A DNA stretch of 7,174 nucleotides from Planctomycetaceae bacterium (lineage in GTDB: Bacteria > Planctomycetota > Planctomycetia > Pirellulales > Thermoguttaceae), in assembly GCA_031283825.1 (NCBI GenBank), contig JAITAZ010000076.1:1-7174 (forward strand), read 5' to 3'. Below, piece by piece: positions 1 through 4,816 of the stretch. Each line of letters opens with the position of its first letter. The first letter of the stretch is position 1. The notes beneath the pieces are model-generated. The model did not search any database. It saw only the letters and a list, made by a program, of their open reading frames with translations, and was not told where the DNA came from. The position numbers and the translations under genes are program-made.

Positions 1-263
1 AAATTAAAATGGATCCAACCACACTCGAACTAATGGAAGAATACGGTCTATTAGAACCGTTAATTCAAAAAGGCAAATCCGACGGCGCGTTTGCCGCTAA
101 AGCCGACGCTATAATTTCCGTTTTAACGGAACGGTTTGAGACTCCGCCGAGAAAATTACAAGCGAAAATTAGAAACGTTCGCAGTATTGAAAAGCTCGAC
201 GAGCTTATTAGGTTTGCCGCAACTTGCGTGTCAATTGGAGAATTTTCGACTGCGATTAATTAA
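1..263 (+). CDS. C-terminal part of an Rpn-family (PD-(D/E)XK nuclease/transposase-like) protein, probably 5'-truncated by the window edge
   Basis: The visible reading frame ends at a TAA at 261-263 and is open back to the window edge. The ATG at position 9 would give 84 residues, but two in-frame codons precede it without a stop and no Shine-Dalgarno sequence can be seen, so this is most likely the tail of a longer gene. The tail has the layout I associate with the C-terminus of Rpn/PD-(D/E)XK transposase-like proteins: a charged Gly/Lys/Ala linker (residues about 20-32), then AIISVLTERFETPP, then an amphipathic helix with IEKLDELIRFAATCVSIGEF. Rpn proteins are recombination-promoting DNA endonucleases present in many copies in some genomes. 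The catalytic nuclease domain would lie upstream and is not in the window, so neither activity nor intactness can be judged. A free-standing 84-residue gene or a decayed fragment remains possible. Confidence 0.6.
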   Translation, partial: IKMDPTTLELMEEYGLLEPLIQKGKSDGAFAAKADAIISVLTERFETPPRKLQAKIRNVRSIEKLDELIRFAATCVSIGEFSTAIN

Positions 264-354
264 ATTCGTATTCGAAATTTTTGGATGTGGAGATTTTTAT
301 GCGAAACATACCATATTTTTAAACGATAAAATGAATAACTCAATTTAGAGTCTA

Positions 355-400
355 TCAAAAAAGACTCAAGCATTGTATTTTGAGTCGTCAATTTTTGATC
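355..400 (+). terminator. Possible intrinsic terminator after the Rpn-like gene
   Basis: The inverted repeat GACTCA (363-368) / TGAGTC (381-386) extends by one further A-T pair over a loop of about 10 nt. A run of A (357-362) precedes it and TTTTT (392-396) follows. The T-run is offset by five bases from the stem and the stem is short, so termination may be weak. It lies about 100 bp after the stop codon at 263. Confidence 0.35.
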
Positions 401-480
401 TCCAACGATGACGTTTCATTTGTCATTTGAAAAACAATTTTACAAAAGTAACGACTAATAGTTACAAATTTTTAACCTAA

Positions 481-534
481 TTTTAAGCTGCTCTTACTTA
501 AATTTTCGTTTCGAGTCGCTGGATTACCTGTTGG
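481..534 (+). repeat. Degenerate 54 bp dispersed repeat, first copy
   Basis: This is the partner of 2113-2166 (39/54 identities by hand, gap-free). It lies in the gap before nikR. Its function is unknown. Confidence 0.4.
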
Positions 535-561
535 AAATTCAGACTTTTATGCTCTTGTGAT

Positions 562-595
562 ATCGAAATTTATAGTACGAGTTGTATAATTCGAT
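562..595. promoter_or_regulatory. Candidate operator/promoter overlapping the nikR start
   Basis: ATCGAA (562-567) and TTCGAT (590-595) form an inverted repeat centred at 578.5, with further scattered symmetric pairs inside (569:588, 571:586, 572:585, 574:583). A perfect TATAAT sits at 585-590, only three bases before the preferred ATG. That is too close for an ordinary leader, so the -10 is either fortuitous or points to an almost leaderless message. The arrangement would suit autoregulation, but it does not match the GTATGA-N16-TCATAC type of E. coli NikR operator. Confidence 0.25.
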
Positions 596-1001
596 GAGTC
601 AACTTACTCGAATTTCGATTTCGATTGAAGACGATTTAATTCAGCGTTTTGATGCGATTAGCGAGCAGCAGGGTTTGCCGACGCGGTCTGAAGCGGTCAA
701 GCATTTGATAAATTCGGCGTTGGTGCAATATGAATGGTCGTGCGGAGACATTGTTGCCGGAGTTGTAACGATAATTTATGATCATCATAAAGTCTCGCTT
801 GTTCAGCGGTTGCTAGAAGTTCAACATAATTTCGGCGACATCGTGATTTGTTCGCAACATGCTCATCTTGACCATGATAATTGCATGGAAAATATTATTG
901 TCAAGGGCAAAGTTGAAAGGGTAAAAGAACTTCATAAAACTCTACTAGCAATAAAAGGAATGAAACACACCACGCTATCAATGACTACAACTGGGAATTA
1001 G
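594..1001 (+). CDS. nikR: NikR-type nickel-responsive transcriptional regulator
   Basis: This is a ribbon-helix-helix DNA-binding repressor with a C-terminal ACT-like nickel-sensing domain. It acts as a tetramer in the cytoplasm and usually represses nickel uptake when nickel is sufficient. From the ATG at 594 it has 135 residues, close to the usual 130-140. The N-terminus (LTRISISIEDDLIQRFDAI..RSEAVKHLI) is the RHH domain. In the C-terminal half all four square-planar nickel ligands of E. coli NikR (His76, His87, His89, Cys95) have counterparts: the His of VQHNFGD and the two His and the Cys of SQHAHLDHDNC. A TTG at 582 would add four residues, but I prefer the ATG because the RHH strand starts normally after it. 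No strong Shine-Dalgarno sequence is visible for either start. No nickel transporter, urease or hydrogenase gene lies in the window, so its targets are unknown; autoregulation is possible. The next gene is 244 bp downstream. Confidence 0.93.
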   Translation: MSQLTRISISIEDDLIQRFDAISEQQGLPTRSEAVKHLINSALVQYEWSCGDIVAGVVTIIYDHHKVSLVQRLLEVQHNFGDIVICSQHAHLDHDNCMENIIVKGKVERVKELHKTLLAIKGMKHTTLSMTTTGN

Positions 1002-1245
1002 GGTTGTATCAGTTGTATTGTAGAAGAATATTGAAAATCGGGATACAAGAGTTATTCATTAAAAAACTTGATTTCCGAATGTAATAAGGCGGCTATAACT
1101 GAAATTAAAAAATGCGAGCAGTTTAAACCTTTGAGTTTTTTCTGGCAGACTCTAAACAAGTAATCTATTTTGTCATTTTATTATTTTAAAAATATGTCAA
1201 ACTAATTACAAATAATTTAATCAATTAGAGGAAAAAATATTATCG
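1002..1245. other. Gap between nikR and the tRNase Z-like gene with a spaced inverted repeat
   Basis: No gene is apparent. TTGTATC (1004-1010) and GATACAA (1042-1048) form a perfect 7 bp inverted repeat with a 31 nt loop, starting three bases after the nikR stop; no T-run follows, so it is not a clear terminator. Positions 1087-1129 carry, on the minus strand, a degenerate copy of the TTTAAACTG repeat also found near 481, 2113 and 4779. The rest is A/T-rich and leads to a weak ribosome site (AGAGGA at 1227-1232) for the next gene. Confidence 0.45.
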
Positions 1246-2118
1246 ATGGAAGAGTTGGACGAATTGTGTGATGTGCAAGTGTTTAAGGATCATGTGCCTC
1301 GTCAGATGTTGTTGGCTGGTCTTACGGTTGAGGGGTTTTCGCGGGCGGCGGTTCAGACGTATTGGAGGATACCGGAGTTGAAAATAGGTTTTGATGTTGG
1401 AGCGCAGCCTTGGGCATTTATGGGATTACCTCGAATATTTCTTTCTCATACGCACATGGATCATATTTTATCTTTGCCTGCTTATGTGGCGCGTCGTAGG
1501 ATGATGCGGATGGAATCTCCGATAATTTATCTTCCGTCGGAGGCGGTTGGTAATGTTCGGAATTTATTATCGGCGTATTCTCGGCTTGACTATGGCGCGT
1601 TGCCGTGCGAGTTAATTGGTGTTTCGGCTGGAGACGAGTTAGTAATTTCGCGAGAGTTAGTAATTTCTGTAGTGCCGACGTTTCATTCTATTCCGTCGGT
1701 TGGTTATATTGTATGGGAGCGGAGGAAGAAATTGAAAGAAGAATATTTATTGTTGAGCGGAGGTGAAATACGAGATTTAGCGTTATCTGGCGTTGAGGTT
1801 TCGAGAGAGATACGGACGCCTAAGATAGCGTATCTTGGCGATAGTACGATAAGGGCACTTGATGAGACGCCGAGTATGTACGAGGCAGAAATTTTGATAA
1901 TGGAGATGTCTTTTGTTGCCAGACGTCATCAGAGCGATAAGATACGCAAGTATGGTCATATTCATTTGGACGATATTGTCAAGCGTCAGAGTAAATTTAA
2001 AAACAAAGCGGTGGTGTTATCTCATTTCAGTGCGAGGTATGCTGACAAGGAGATAGAGTCGACAGTAATTCGTCGTATTCCAACCATGCTAGACGGAAGA
2101 CTAATTTTATGGTTTTAA
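1246..2118 (+). CDS. Metallo-beta-lactamase-fold hydrolase resembling plant short-form tRNase Z (TRZ1/2-like)
   Basis: The product is 290 residues, probably a zinc-dependent phosphodiesterase that removes tRNA 3' trailers. Metal-binding motifs appear in the tRNase Z order: SHTHMDH (residues 67-73; His68, His70, Asp72, His73), the loop histidine in PTFHS (His147), the bridging aspartate in LGDS (Asp199; the family usually has GDT), the GHIHLDD motif (His238), and LSHFSARY with the last ligand His260. SHTHMDH, SGVEV near 181-185, GHIH and HFSARY closely recall the Arabidopsis short tRNase Z proteins as I know them, more than classic bacterial RNase Z/ElaC. Family assignment is firm; tRNA processing activity is inference. 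The gene starts at an ATG with AGAGGA at 1227-1232, a longer than usual spacing of 13 bases. It is downstream of nikR on the same strand but 244 bp away, so a shared operon is doubtful. It converges on the FmdE-family gene. Confidence 0.88.
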   Translation: MEELDELCDVQVFKDHVPRQMLLAGLTVEGFSRAAVQTYWRIPELKIGFDVGAQPWAFMGLPRIFLSHTHMDHILSLPAYVARRRMMRMESPIIYLPSEAVGNVRNLLSAYSRLDYGALPCELIGVSAGDELVISRELVISVVPTFHSIPSVGYIVWERRKKLKEEYLLLSGGEIRDLALSGVEVSREIRTPKIAYLGDSTIRALDETPSMYEAEILIMEMSFVARRHQSDKIRKYGHIHLDDIVKRQSKFKNKAVVLSHFSARYADKEIESTVIRRIPTMLDGRLILWF

Positions 2119-2166
2119 ACTGTTCATGCTTGAGTTTTCGGTTTGAGCCGCCTGTTTCTCTGATGG
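2113..2166 (+). repeat. Degenerate 54 bp dispersed repeat, copy overlapping the stop of the tRNase Z-like gene
   Basis: Aligned without gaps against 481-534, I count 39 of 54 identical positions, most differences being transitions. Shared blocks include TTTTAA.CTG, TTTTCG and GAG.CGC. The start of the repeat contains the TAA stop of the gene. A partial inverted relative lies at 1087-1129 and a short one at 4779-4800. Confidence 0.4.
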
Positions 2167-2194
2167 CAAAAGTATCTACACATCTTTTTTATTA

Positions 2195-2322
2195 ACTCAT
2201 GTTACGCACTTGCTACCCCAGACAGGTTCGCGACCTTTCGGCGAAAGGTCGCCTACCTGATCTATTACCGCCTATCTGATCAATAAACGCTTACTGACGG
2301 ACAAATACTGCGTAACATGAGT
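2195..2322. mobile_element. MITE-like 128 bp inverted-repeat element with internal hairpin
   Basis: Perfect 14 bp terminal inverted repeats, ACTCATGTTACGCA (2195-2208) and its complement (2309-2322), bound the element. After one mismatch, five more outward bases also pair (2189-2193 with 2324-2328). Inside is a strong hairpin: GCGACCTTTC (2230-2239), a three-base loop, GAAAGGTCGC (2243-2252), and an outer CAGGT/ACCTG stem (2223-2227/2255-2259). From 2251 there are about two and a half degenerate 19 bp units beginning GCCTACCTGATC. No protein is encoded and no clear target duplication flanks it. It sits between two convergent genes and its last base is part of the FmdE stop codon. It could double as a transcription barrier, but no U-run follows the hairpin. 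Confidence 0.6.
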
Positions 2323-2966
2323 CAATAAGAACACTCTTTGCATAGATAATTTCCGTCTTTATCTCTTACTAGTCTTGTTGACATTACAAGTTCGCCGCAC
2401 TTGGAACATGGGATACTTTTATGAATCCTTGCTTTTTCTGGAATCGGTATTCTCGCAGGCGTAATCAAAAACATTTGATCAAAATCCGTCCGCATAACAC
2501 GATCAATCATTAAACCACGAATCCACTCTTGACCCTCCTTATCATCAGAATCAATTTCCTTTTGGCGATCGCGTAAATCTGCTAATAATCTGCCGGAAAT
2601 AATCTCGCCAGACTCGCTTTTCTCAATTCGCGGCGAAACTCTTACATTCTTTCCATCACTACGACGAAAAAAAGAATACGCATTTTTACCATAGTCAAGA
2701 AAAATAAGATTACCCTTCCCAAATGTACAACCAACCAGAAATTGAATCGCATCAACCGCACACATGTCCGTCTCAACCGCCGCAACCAACTCTTCATCTT
2801 CAGAATAACCAAACTCGCGCATCGCCCACTCGCCAACCCTAATCCCAATCGCTAAACCAACACAATAATGACCATGAAACGAAATCACAGACTCAATCCG
2901 CTCCCGCGTCAAACGACAACCAACCTCGCCAAAATCAGACCCAATAATAATATCGCTACTCAACAT
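2322..2966 (-). CDS. FmdE-family protein with C-terminal zinc ribbon
   Basis: The product is 214 residues. The N-terminal FmdE domain contains the hallmark FHGHYCVG (residues 30-37; His31, His33, Cys35), then VETDMCAVDAIQ (64-75, Cys69) and VGCTFGKGNLIF (78-89, Cys80), the conserved His/Cys set thought to bind metal. Near the C-terminus, Cys187-x2-Cys190 and Cys209-x2-Cys212 form a treble-clef or zinc-ribbon-like module. FmdE was named as an accessory subunit of methanogen formylmethanofuran dehydrogenase, but the family is widespread in bacteria without that pathway and its role there is not established; a metal or molybdenum-cofactor related role is a guess. No formylmethanofuran dehydrogenase subunit is visible here. 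The ATG start is supported by GGTG about four bases upstream. The gene is isolated between repeat elements, and its TGA stop uses the first base of the neighbouring element's terminal repeat. Confidence 0.88.
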   Translation of the reverse strand: MLSSDIIIGSDFGEVGCRLTRERIESVISFHGHYCVGLAIGIRVGEWAMREFGYSEDEELVAAVETDMCAVDAIQFLVGCTFGKGNLIFLDYGKNAYSFFRRSDGKNVRVSPRIEKSESGEIISGRLLADLRDRQKEIDSDDKEGQEWIRGLMIDRVMRTDFDQMFLITPARIPIPEKARIHKSIPCSKCGELVMSTRLVRDKDGNYLCKECSY

Positions 2967-2995
2967 ATTTCACCAAAATCATTTGACCAATTCAA

Positions 2996-3033
2996 TTATC
3001 AGCGTTAATCTTGATTTATCATCGTTAATGTTG
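2996..3033 (-). promoter_or_regulatory. Tandem 18 bp sites spaced 20 bp upstream of the FmdE-family gene
   Basis: TTATCAGCGTTAATCTTG (2996-3013) and TTATCATCGTTAATGTTG (3016-3033) match at 16 of 18 positions with a period of 20 bp, close to two helical turns. They lie 30-67 bp upstream of the ATG at 2966, where an operator would be expected. No good -35/-10 pair could be assigned. An ordinary tandem duplication is the alternative. Confidence 0.35.
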
Positions 3034-3191
3034 CCTTCGCCGACACGACGCTCTTCGGCGAAAGGTTGCGGACCTACGGTCGCCTACCTGATCAATAAAC
3101 GCCTATTGAATAGTTACAATATTTAAAAACCGTGAACGCTTACAACAAAAAAATTTCGCATACTGACAGACAAGTACTGTGTAACATGAGT
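3033..3191. repeat. Degenerate relative of the 2195-2322 element
   Basis: Positions 3161-3191 match 2292-2322 at 28 of 31 bases, including the right terminal repeat ending GTAACATGAGT. The GGCGAAAGGT block (3057-3066) and GCCTACCTGATCAATAAACGCC (at 3082-3103) match the interior of the first element. A hairpin TTCGCCGA/TCGGCGAA (3036-3043/3055-3062) replaces the first element's hairpin. About 50 extra bases (from 3111) are inserted, and the left terminal repeat is missing. It is a decayed or rearranged copy on the same strand. Confidence 0.6.
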
Positions 3192-3205
3192 AATTACAAA
3201 AAATA

Positions 3206-3365
3206 GTAATATATCAGCGGAATTTTTTGTAATGATATTTTCTCGAATTATGCTTTCCTAATTTTCTGCAATTTTTCTGTGTTTTCTGCGTTAAAATTTT
3301 TTATCAAATTTAAACGCAGAATATCGCAGAAATAAGTCGTTATAAATATTCCGCTGAAATATTAC
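3206..3365. mobile_element. MITE-like 160 bp element with 18 bp terminal inverted repeats and AAAAAATA direct repeats
   Basis: The ends GTAATAT-A-TCAGCGGAAT (3206-3223) and their complement (3348-3365) pair at 17 of 18 positions. AAAAAATA lies immediately outside both ends (3198-3205 and 3366-3373), as an 8 bp target duplication would. A second nested palindrome lies inside: TTCTGCGTT (3284-3292) pairs with AACGCAGAA (3313-3321) and, after one mismatch, six further A/T pairs, leaving a 6 nt loop. No protein is encoded. The flanking direct repeat is A-rich, so chance cannot be excluded. It follows the ptsH stop by 50 bp and could affect the 3' end of that message. Confidence 0.6.
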
Positions 3366-3415
3366 AAAAAATAAATGTTACAAATATTCTACCGGAATTA
3401 TACGCGCGTTTGATT

Positions 3416-3691
3416 TTATTCTTCATAGAAACCGGCGTCAAAAAGAGCTGAAATAGCACCGGCGGCGGCGGCGGCATCTTCTCCGTCCACGACTAATTCT
3501 AATCTATCTCCCTTGAACGCGCCCAAAGCTAAAAGATCAAGAACACTTCGACAATCAGCAACATAACTCCCTTTTAACAGCTTTATCTCCGAAACAAATT
3601 CGCTTGCCTTTTTTGCCAAAATAGTCGCAACCCGCGCATGCACGCCGCAAGCATGATTGACAGTCAATGTCTTTTTAATGTTACAGATCAT
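3416..3691 (-). CDS. ptsH: HPr-family phosphocarrier protein
   Basis: The product is 91 residues, the normal HPr size. HPr passes phosphate from enzyme I to EIIA proteins in the cytoplasm. The active-site region reads CGVHARVA (residues 15-22), so His18 is the counterpart of phospho-His15. The Pro that normally follows the Arg (HARPA) is Val here, an uncommon change. The second region, CRSVLDLLALGAFKGD (47-62), places Ser49 at the position of the HPr-kinase target Ser46, and the LLALG segment is typical. A run of five Ala follows Asp/Glu at about 72-78. It lies 397 bp after ptsN on the same strand and belongs to the hpf-ptsN-HPr neighbourhood, which suggests a regulatory (PTS-Ntr type, NPr-like) rather than sugar-uptake role. 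No enzyme I or hprK gene is in the window. The ATG at 3691 has only weak purine-rich sequence upstream. Confidence 0.92.
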   Translation of the reverse strand: MICNIKKTLTVNHACGVHARVATILAKKASEFVSEIKLLKGSYVADCRSVLDLLALGAFKGDRLELVVDGEDAAAAAGAISALFDAGFYEE

Positions 3692-4088
3692 ATCTCATAT
3701 TTACTCTTATCTCATTTTTGAAACGAATCTTCCAAAGAGAGGACGTCTTGAACCTACAACGTCCGAAATCTTTAACGTATTCCGCGTTTAAGAATCTCCC
3801 CTCTAATACGATTTTGCGCATAATTCCGTTTTTTCCGAAACACGCGCTAATAATTATAATGCGTAATGCAAAATCTATCTTGCAAAACTAACGTCGTTTC
3901 TTTTTTGTTACGTTTAATATTAGCAATAACAAATCTATTCAACGTAATCTGCGTCAAGTTGTCGAACAGCGCGGCGCACGCGCAACAGTCCGCGTCTTTT
4001 CTGTTCTTTGTTGATCTGCTCGACAACAAGAACAGAAAATTACGCCGACAAAATATTCGTCAACTCGCCGTAACAAGATAACGCAACG
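3692..4088. other. 397 bp gap between ptsN and ptsH, with a switch-like pair of hairpins
   Basis: This is where hprK or rapZ often lies in other genomes, but none of the reading frames here resembles either: there is no Walker A motif and only 60-71 codon open frames of low plausibility. The gap holds the alternative hairpins at 3958-4039 and the inverted repeat GGACGT/ACGTCC (3741-3746/3759-3764). It may act as a long leader for ptsH or carry a small RNA. Confidence 0.5.
3958..4039 (-). promoter_or_regulatory. Candidate RNA switch: two mutually exclusive hairpins downstream of ptsN
   Basis: Hairpin I: 3997-4013 pairs with 4024-4039 (16 bp, one bulged T at 4009, 10 nt loop). Hairpin II: GTTGTCGAACAG (3958-3969) pairs with CTGCTCGACAAC (4016-4027), 11 pairs plus one position that becomes a G-U wobble in minus-strand RNA. 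Both use bases 4024-4027, and 4014-4023 is the loop of I, so they cannot coexist. Neither has a U-run, so it is not a plain terminator. The strand is assigned from the flanking genes. Confidence 0.35.
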
Positions 4089-4565
4089 CTATTTTCCAAA
4101 AGAGTTATTGTCCGCTTCCTCAAGAAGTTGTAATACGTCTTCTTTATTTTTCGCCTGCTTTAAGAATCTGCAAAACGTATCATCTTTGAGCTGTCGCGTG
4201 ATATGTTCTAAAGTTCTCAAATGTTCGCCCGGTCTGTCGTGCGGCGAAACCAACAAGAAGAAAAGCTGAACTTTTTCGCAGTCCAAACTTTCAAAATCTA
4301 TTCCGTCCGCGCTAATTGCGATACATCCGACCAAGCGATCAACGCTTTCGTGTTTTGTATGCGGCACGGCAATACCGCGACCAATTCCCGTTGACCCAAG
4401 CTCTTCACGCTTGACTATCGCCTTAACAATAGTCTCGTAATCCGATTCCTTGATCCCGCCCGCATCGACCAAAGAACGAACCATCTCGCGTATCACACCC
4501 TGCTTATTGGACGCCTTGACTTCCGCACTCACTGCGTCAGGCAAAATAAAATCGGCAAACTTCAT
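4089..4565 (-). CDS. ptsN: PTS EIIA component, nitrogen/fructose type (PtsN-like)
   Basis: The product is 158 residues forming a single PTS EIIA type-2 domain, the usual length for EIIA-Ntr. The phosphorylation site is in REELGSTGIGRGIAVPHTKH (residues 53-72), with His69 as the phospho-acceptor. A second conserved stretch, LVSPHDRPGEHLRTLEHI (105-122), contains the SP...HL.L motif of this domain. With no EIIB or EIIC partner nearby, and hpf and HPr as neighbours, it most likely works as a regulatory phosphoprotein rather than in sugar transport; that role is inference. The ATG start is well supported by AAGGAG (4574-4579 on the plus strand) eight bases upstream. It lies 251 bp after hpf on the same strand, and that gap contains several palindromes. 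The C-terminal LLEEADNNSF tail is unremarkable. Confidence 0.93.
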   Translation of the reverse strand: MKFADFILPDAVSAEVKASNKQGVIREMVRSLVDAGGIKESDYETIVKAIVKREELGSTGIGRGIAVPHTKHESVDRLVGCIAISADGIDFESLDCEKVQLFFLLVSPHDRPGEHLRTLEHITRQLKDDTFCRFLKQAKNKEDVLQLLEEADNNSFGK

Positions 4566-4628
4566 TCGCCATACTCCTTATATGTTAAATTTTTAAGGTA
4601 ATACAAACTTAATCGTTTAAATTCTTCC

Positions 4629-4667
4629 GTGAGTTACTCGAAAATCCGATCTCACAAAAGGTCGGAT
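4629..4667 (-). promoter_or_regulatory. Candidate H-type pseudoknot in the ptsN leader
   Basis: On the minus strand, ATCCGA (4667-4662) can pair with TCGGAT (4649-4644), while GTGAG (4655-4651) in that hairpin's loop can pair with CTCAC (4633-4629) just after it. This is H-type pseudoknot topology, 64 bases upstream of the ptsN start. The stems are short (6 and 5 bp) and no known riboswitch consensus is recognised. Confidence 0.25.
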
Positions 4668-4694
4668 ACTCCTTTGATGAAATTCAAATTTTAA

Positions 4695-4716
4695 TGTTAC
4701 AAAAATTATTGTAACA
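4695..4716. repeat. Perfect palindrome TGTTACAA-N6-TTGTAACA
   Basis: The arms at 4695-4702 and 4709-4716 are perfect 8 bp complements, with two further inner A-T pairs. It lies in the 251 bp hpf-ptsN gap. The same GTTACAA word occurs singly at 462-467, 3114-3119 and 3378-3383, and inverted at 6663-6667 and 6975-6981. It could be a regulator site or part of a dispersed repeat. Confidence 0.35.
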
Positions 4717-4763
4717 AAAAATCTTAATCCCAAATATTCTGTGTTTTGATTTGAATAATCGTC

Positions 4764-4796
4764 AGTGCCGAGTTTATTTTTTAAACTGCTTGCACT
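4764..4796 (-). terminator. Stem-loop just after hpf (weak terminator candidate)
   Basis: AGTGC (4764-4768) pairs with GCACT (4792-4796), and AGTTTA (4771-4776) pairs with TAAACT (4782-4787) over a 5 nt loop, separated by a 2x4 internal loop. It begins 21 bases after the hpf stop codon. No U-run follows on the minus strand, so it may be a 3' stabiliser rather than a terminator. The TTTTAAACTGCT part resembles the repeats at 481 and 2113. Confidence 0.3.
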
Positions 4797-4816
4797 TTGA
4801 AAACTTTTAATTTTTT

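Larger units (their letters stand above)
264..581. other. 318 bp gap between the Rpn-like gene and nikR: one terminator-like hairpin and repeat fragments
   Basis: I see no credible gene here. The gap holds a terminator-like hairpin (355-400), a copy of the recurring AATAGTTACAA word (457-467) that also occurs in the repeats at 3108-3119 and, inverted, at 6975-6986, and a degenerate 54 bp repeat (481-534) that resembles the sequence after the tRNase Z-like gene. The final 30 bp carry the nikR start region. Confidence 0.6.
2967..3415. other. 449 bp repeat island between the FmdE-family gene and ptsH
   Basis: No gene is present. In order it holds a 20 bp direct repeat upstream of the FmdE-family gene (2996-3033), a degenerate relative of the 2195-2322 element (3033-3191), a second inverted-repeat element with flanking direct repeats (3206-3365), and a short A/T-rich stretch before the ptsH stop. 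Confidence 0.7.

Noticed and set aside
1783..1965. Minus-strand open frame inside the tRNase Z-like gene
   Set aside because: It lies opposite conserved catalytic motifs of the real gene and has no recognisable content.
2223..2259. Core hairpin of the first element as an intrinsic terminator for the convergent genes
   Set aside because: No T-run follows the stem on either strand; it is better explained as part of the repeat element.
2251..2308. CRISPR-like tandem repeat of about 19 bp units
   Set aside because: The units are adjacent with no spacers, only two and a half copies, and lie inside an inverted-repeat element.
3741..3764. tRNA-like T-arm on the minus strand (GGTTCAAGA with flanking GGACGT/ACGTCC)
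   Set aside because: Stem and loop lengths do not fit a T-arm, and no acceptor, D or anticodon arms or CCA end could be found.
3866..4081. Plus-strand open frame of 71 codons between ptsN and ptsH
   Set aside because: No recognisable domain and no convincing ribosome site; it coincides with strong palindromes that better explain the region. A faint LILAI-N similarity with the frame at 5191-5412 is too short to weigh.
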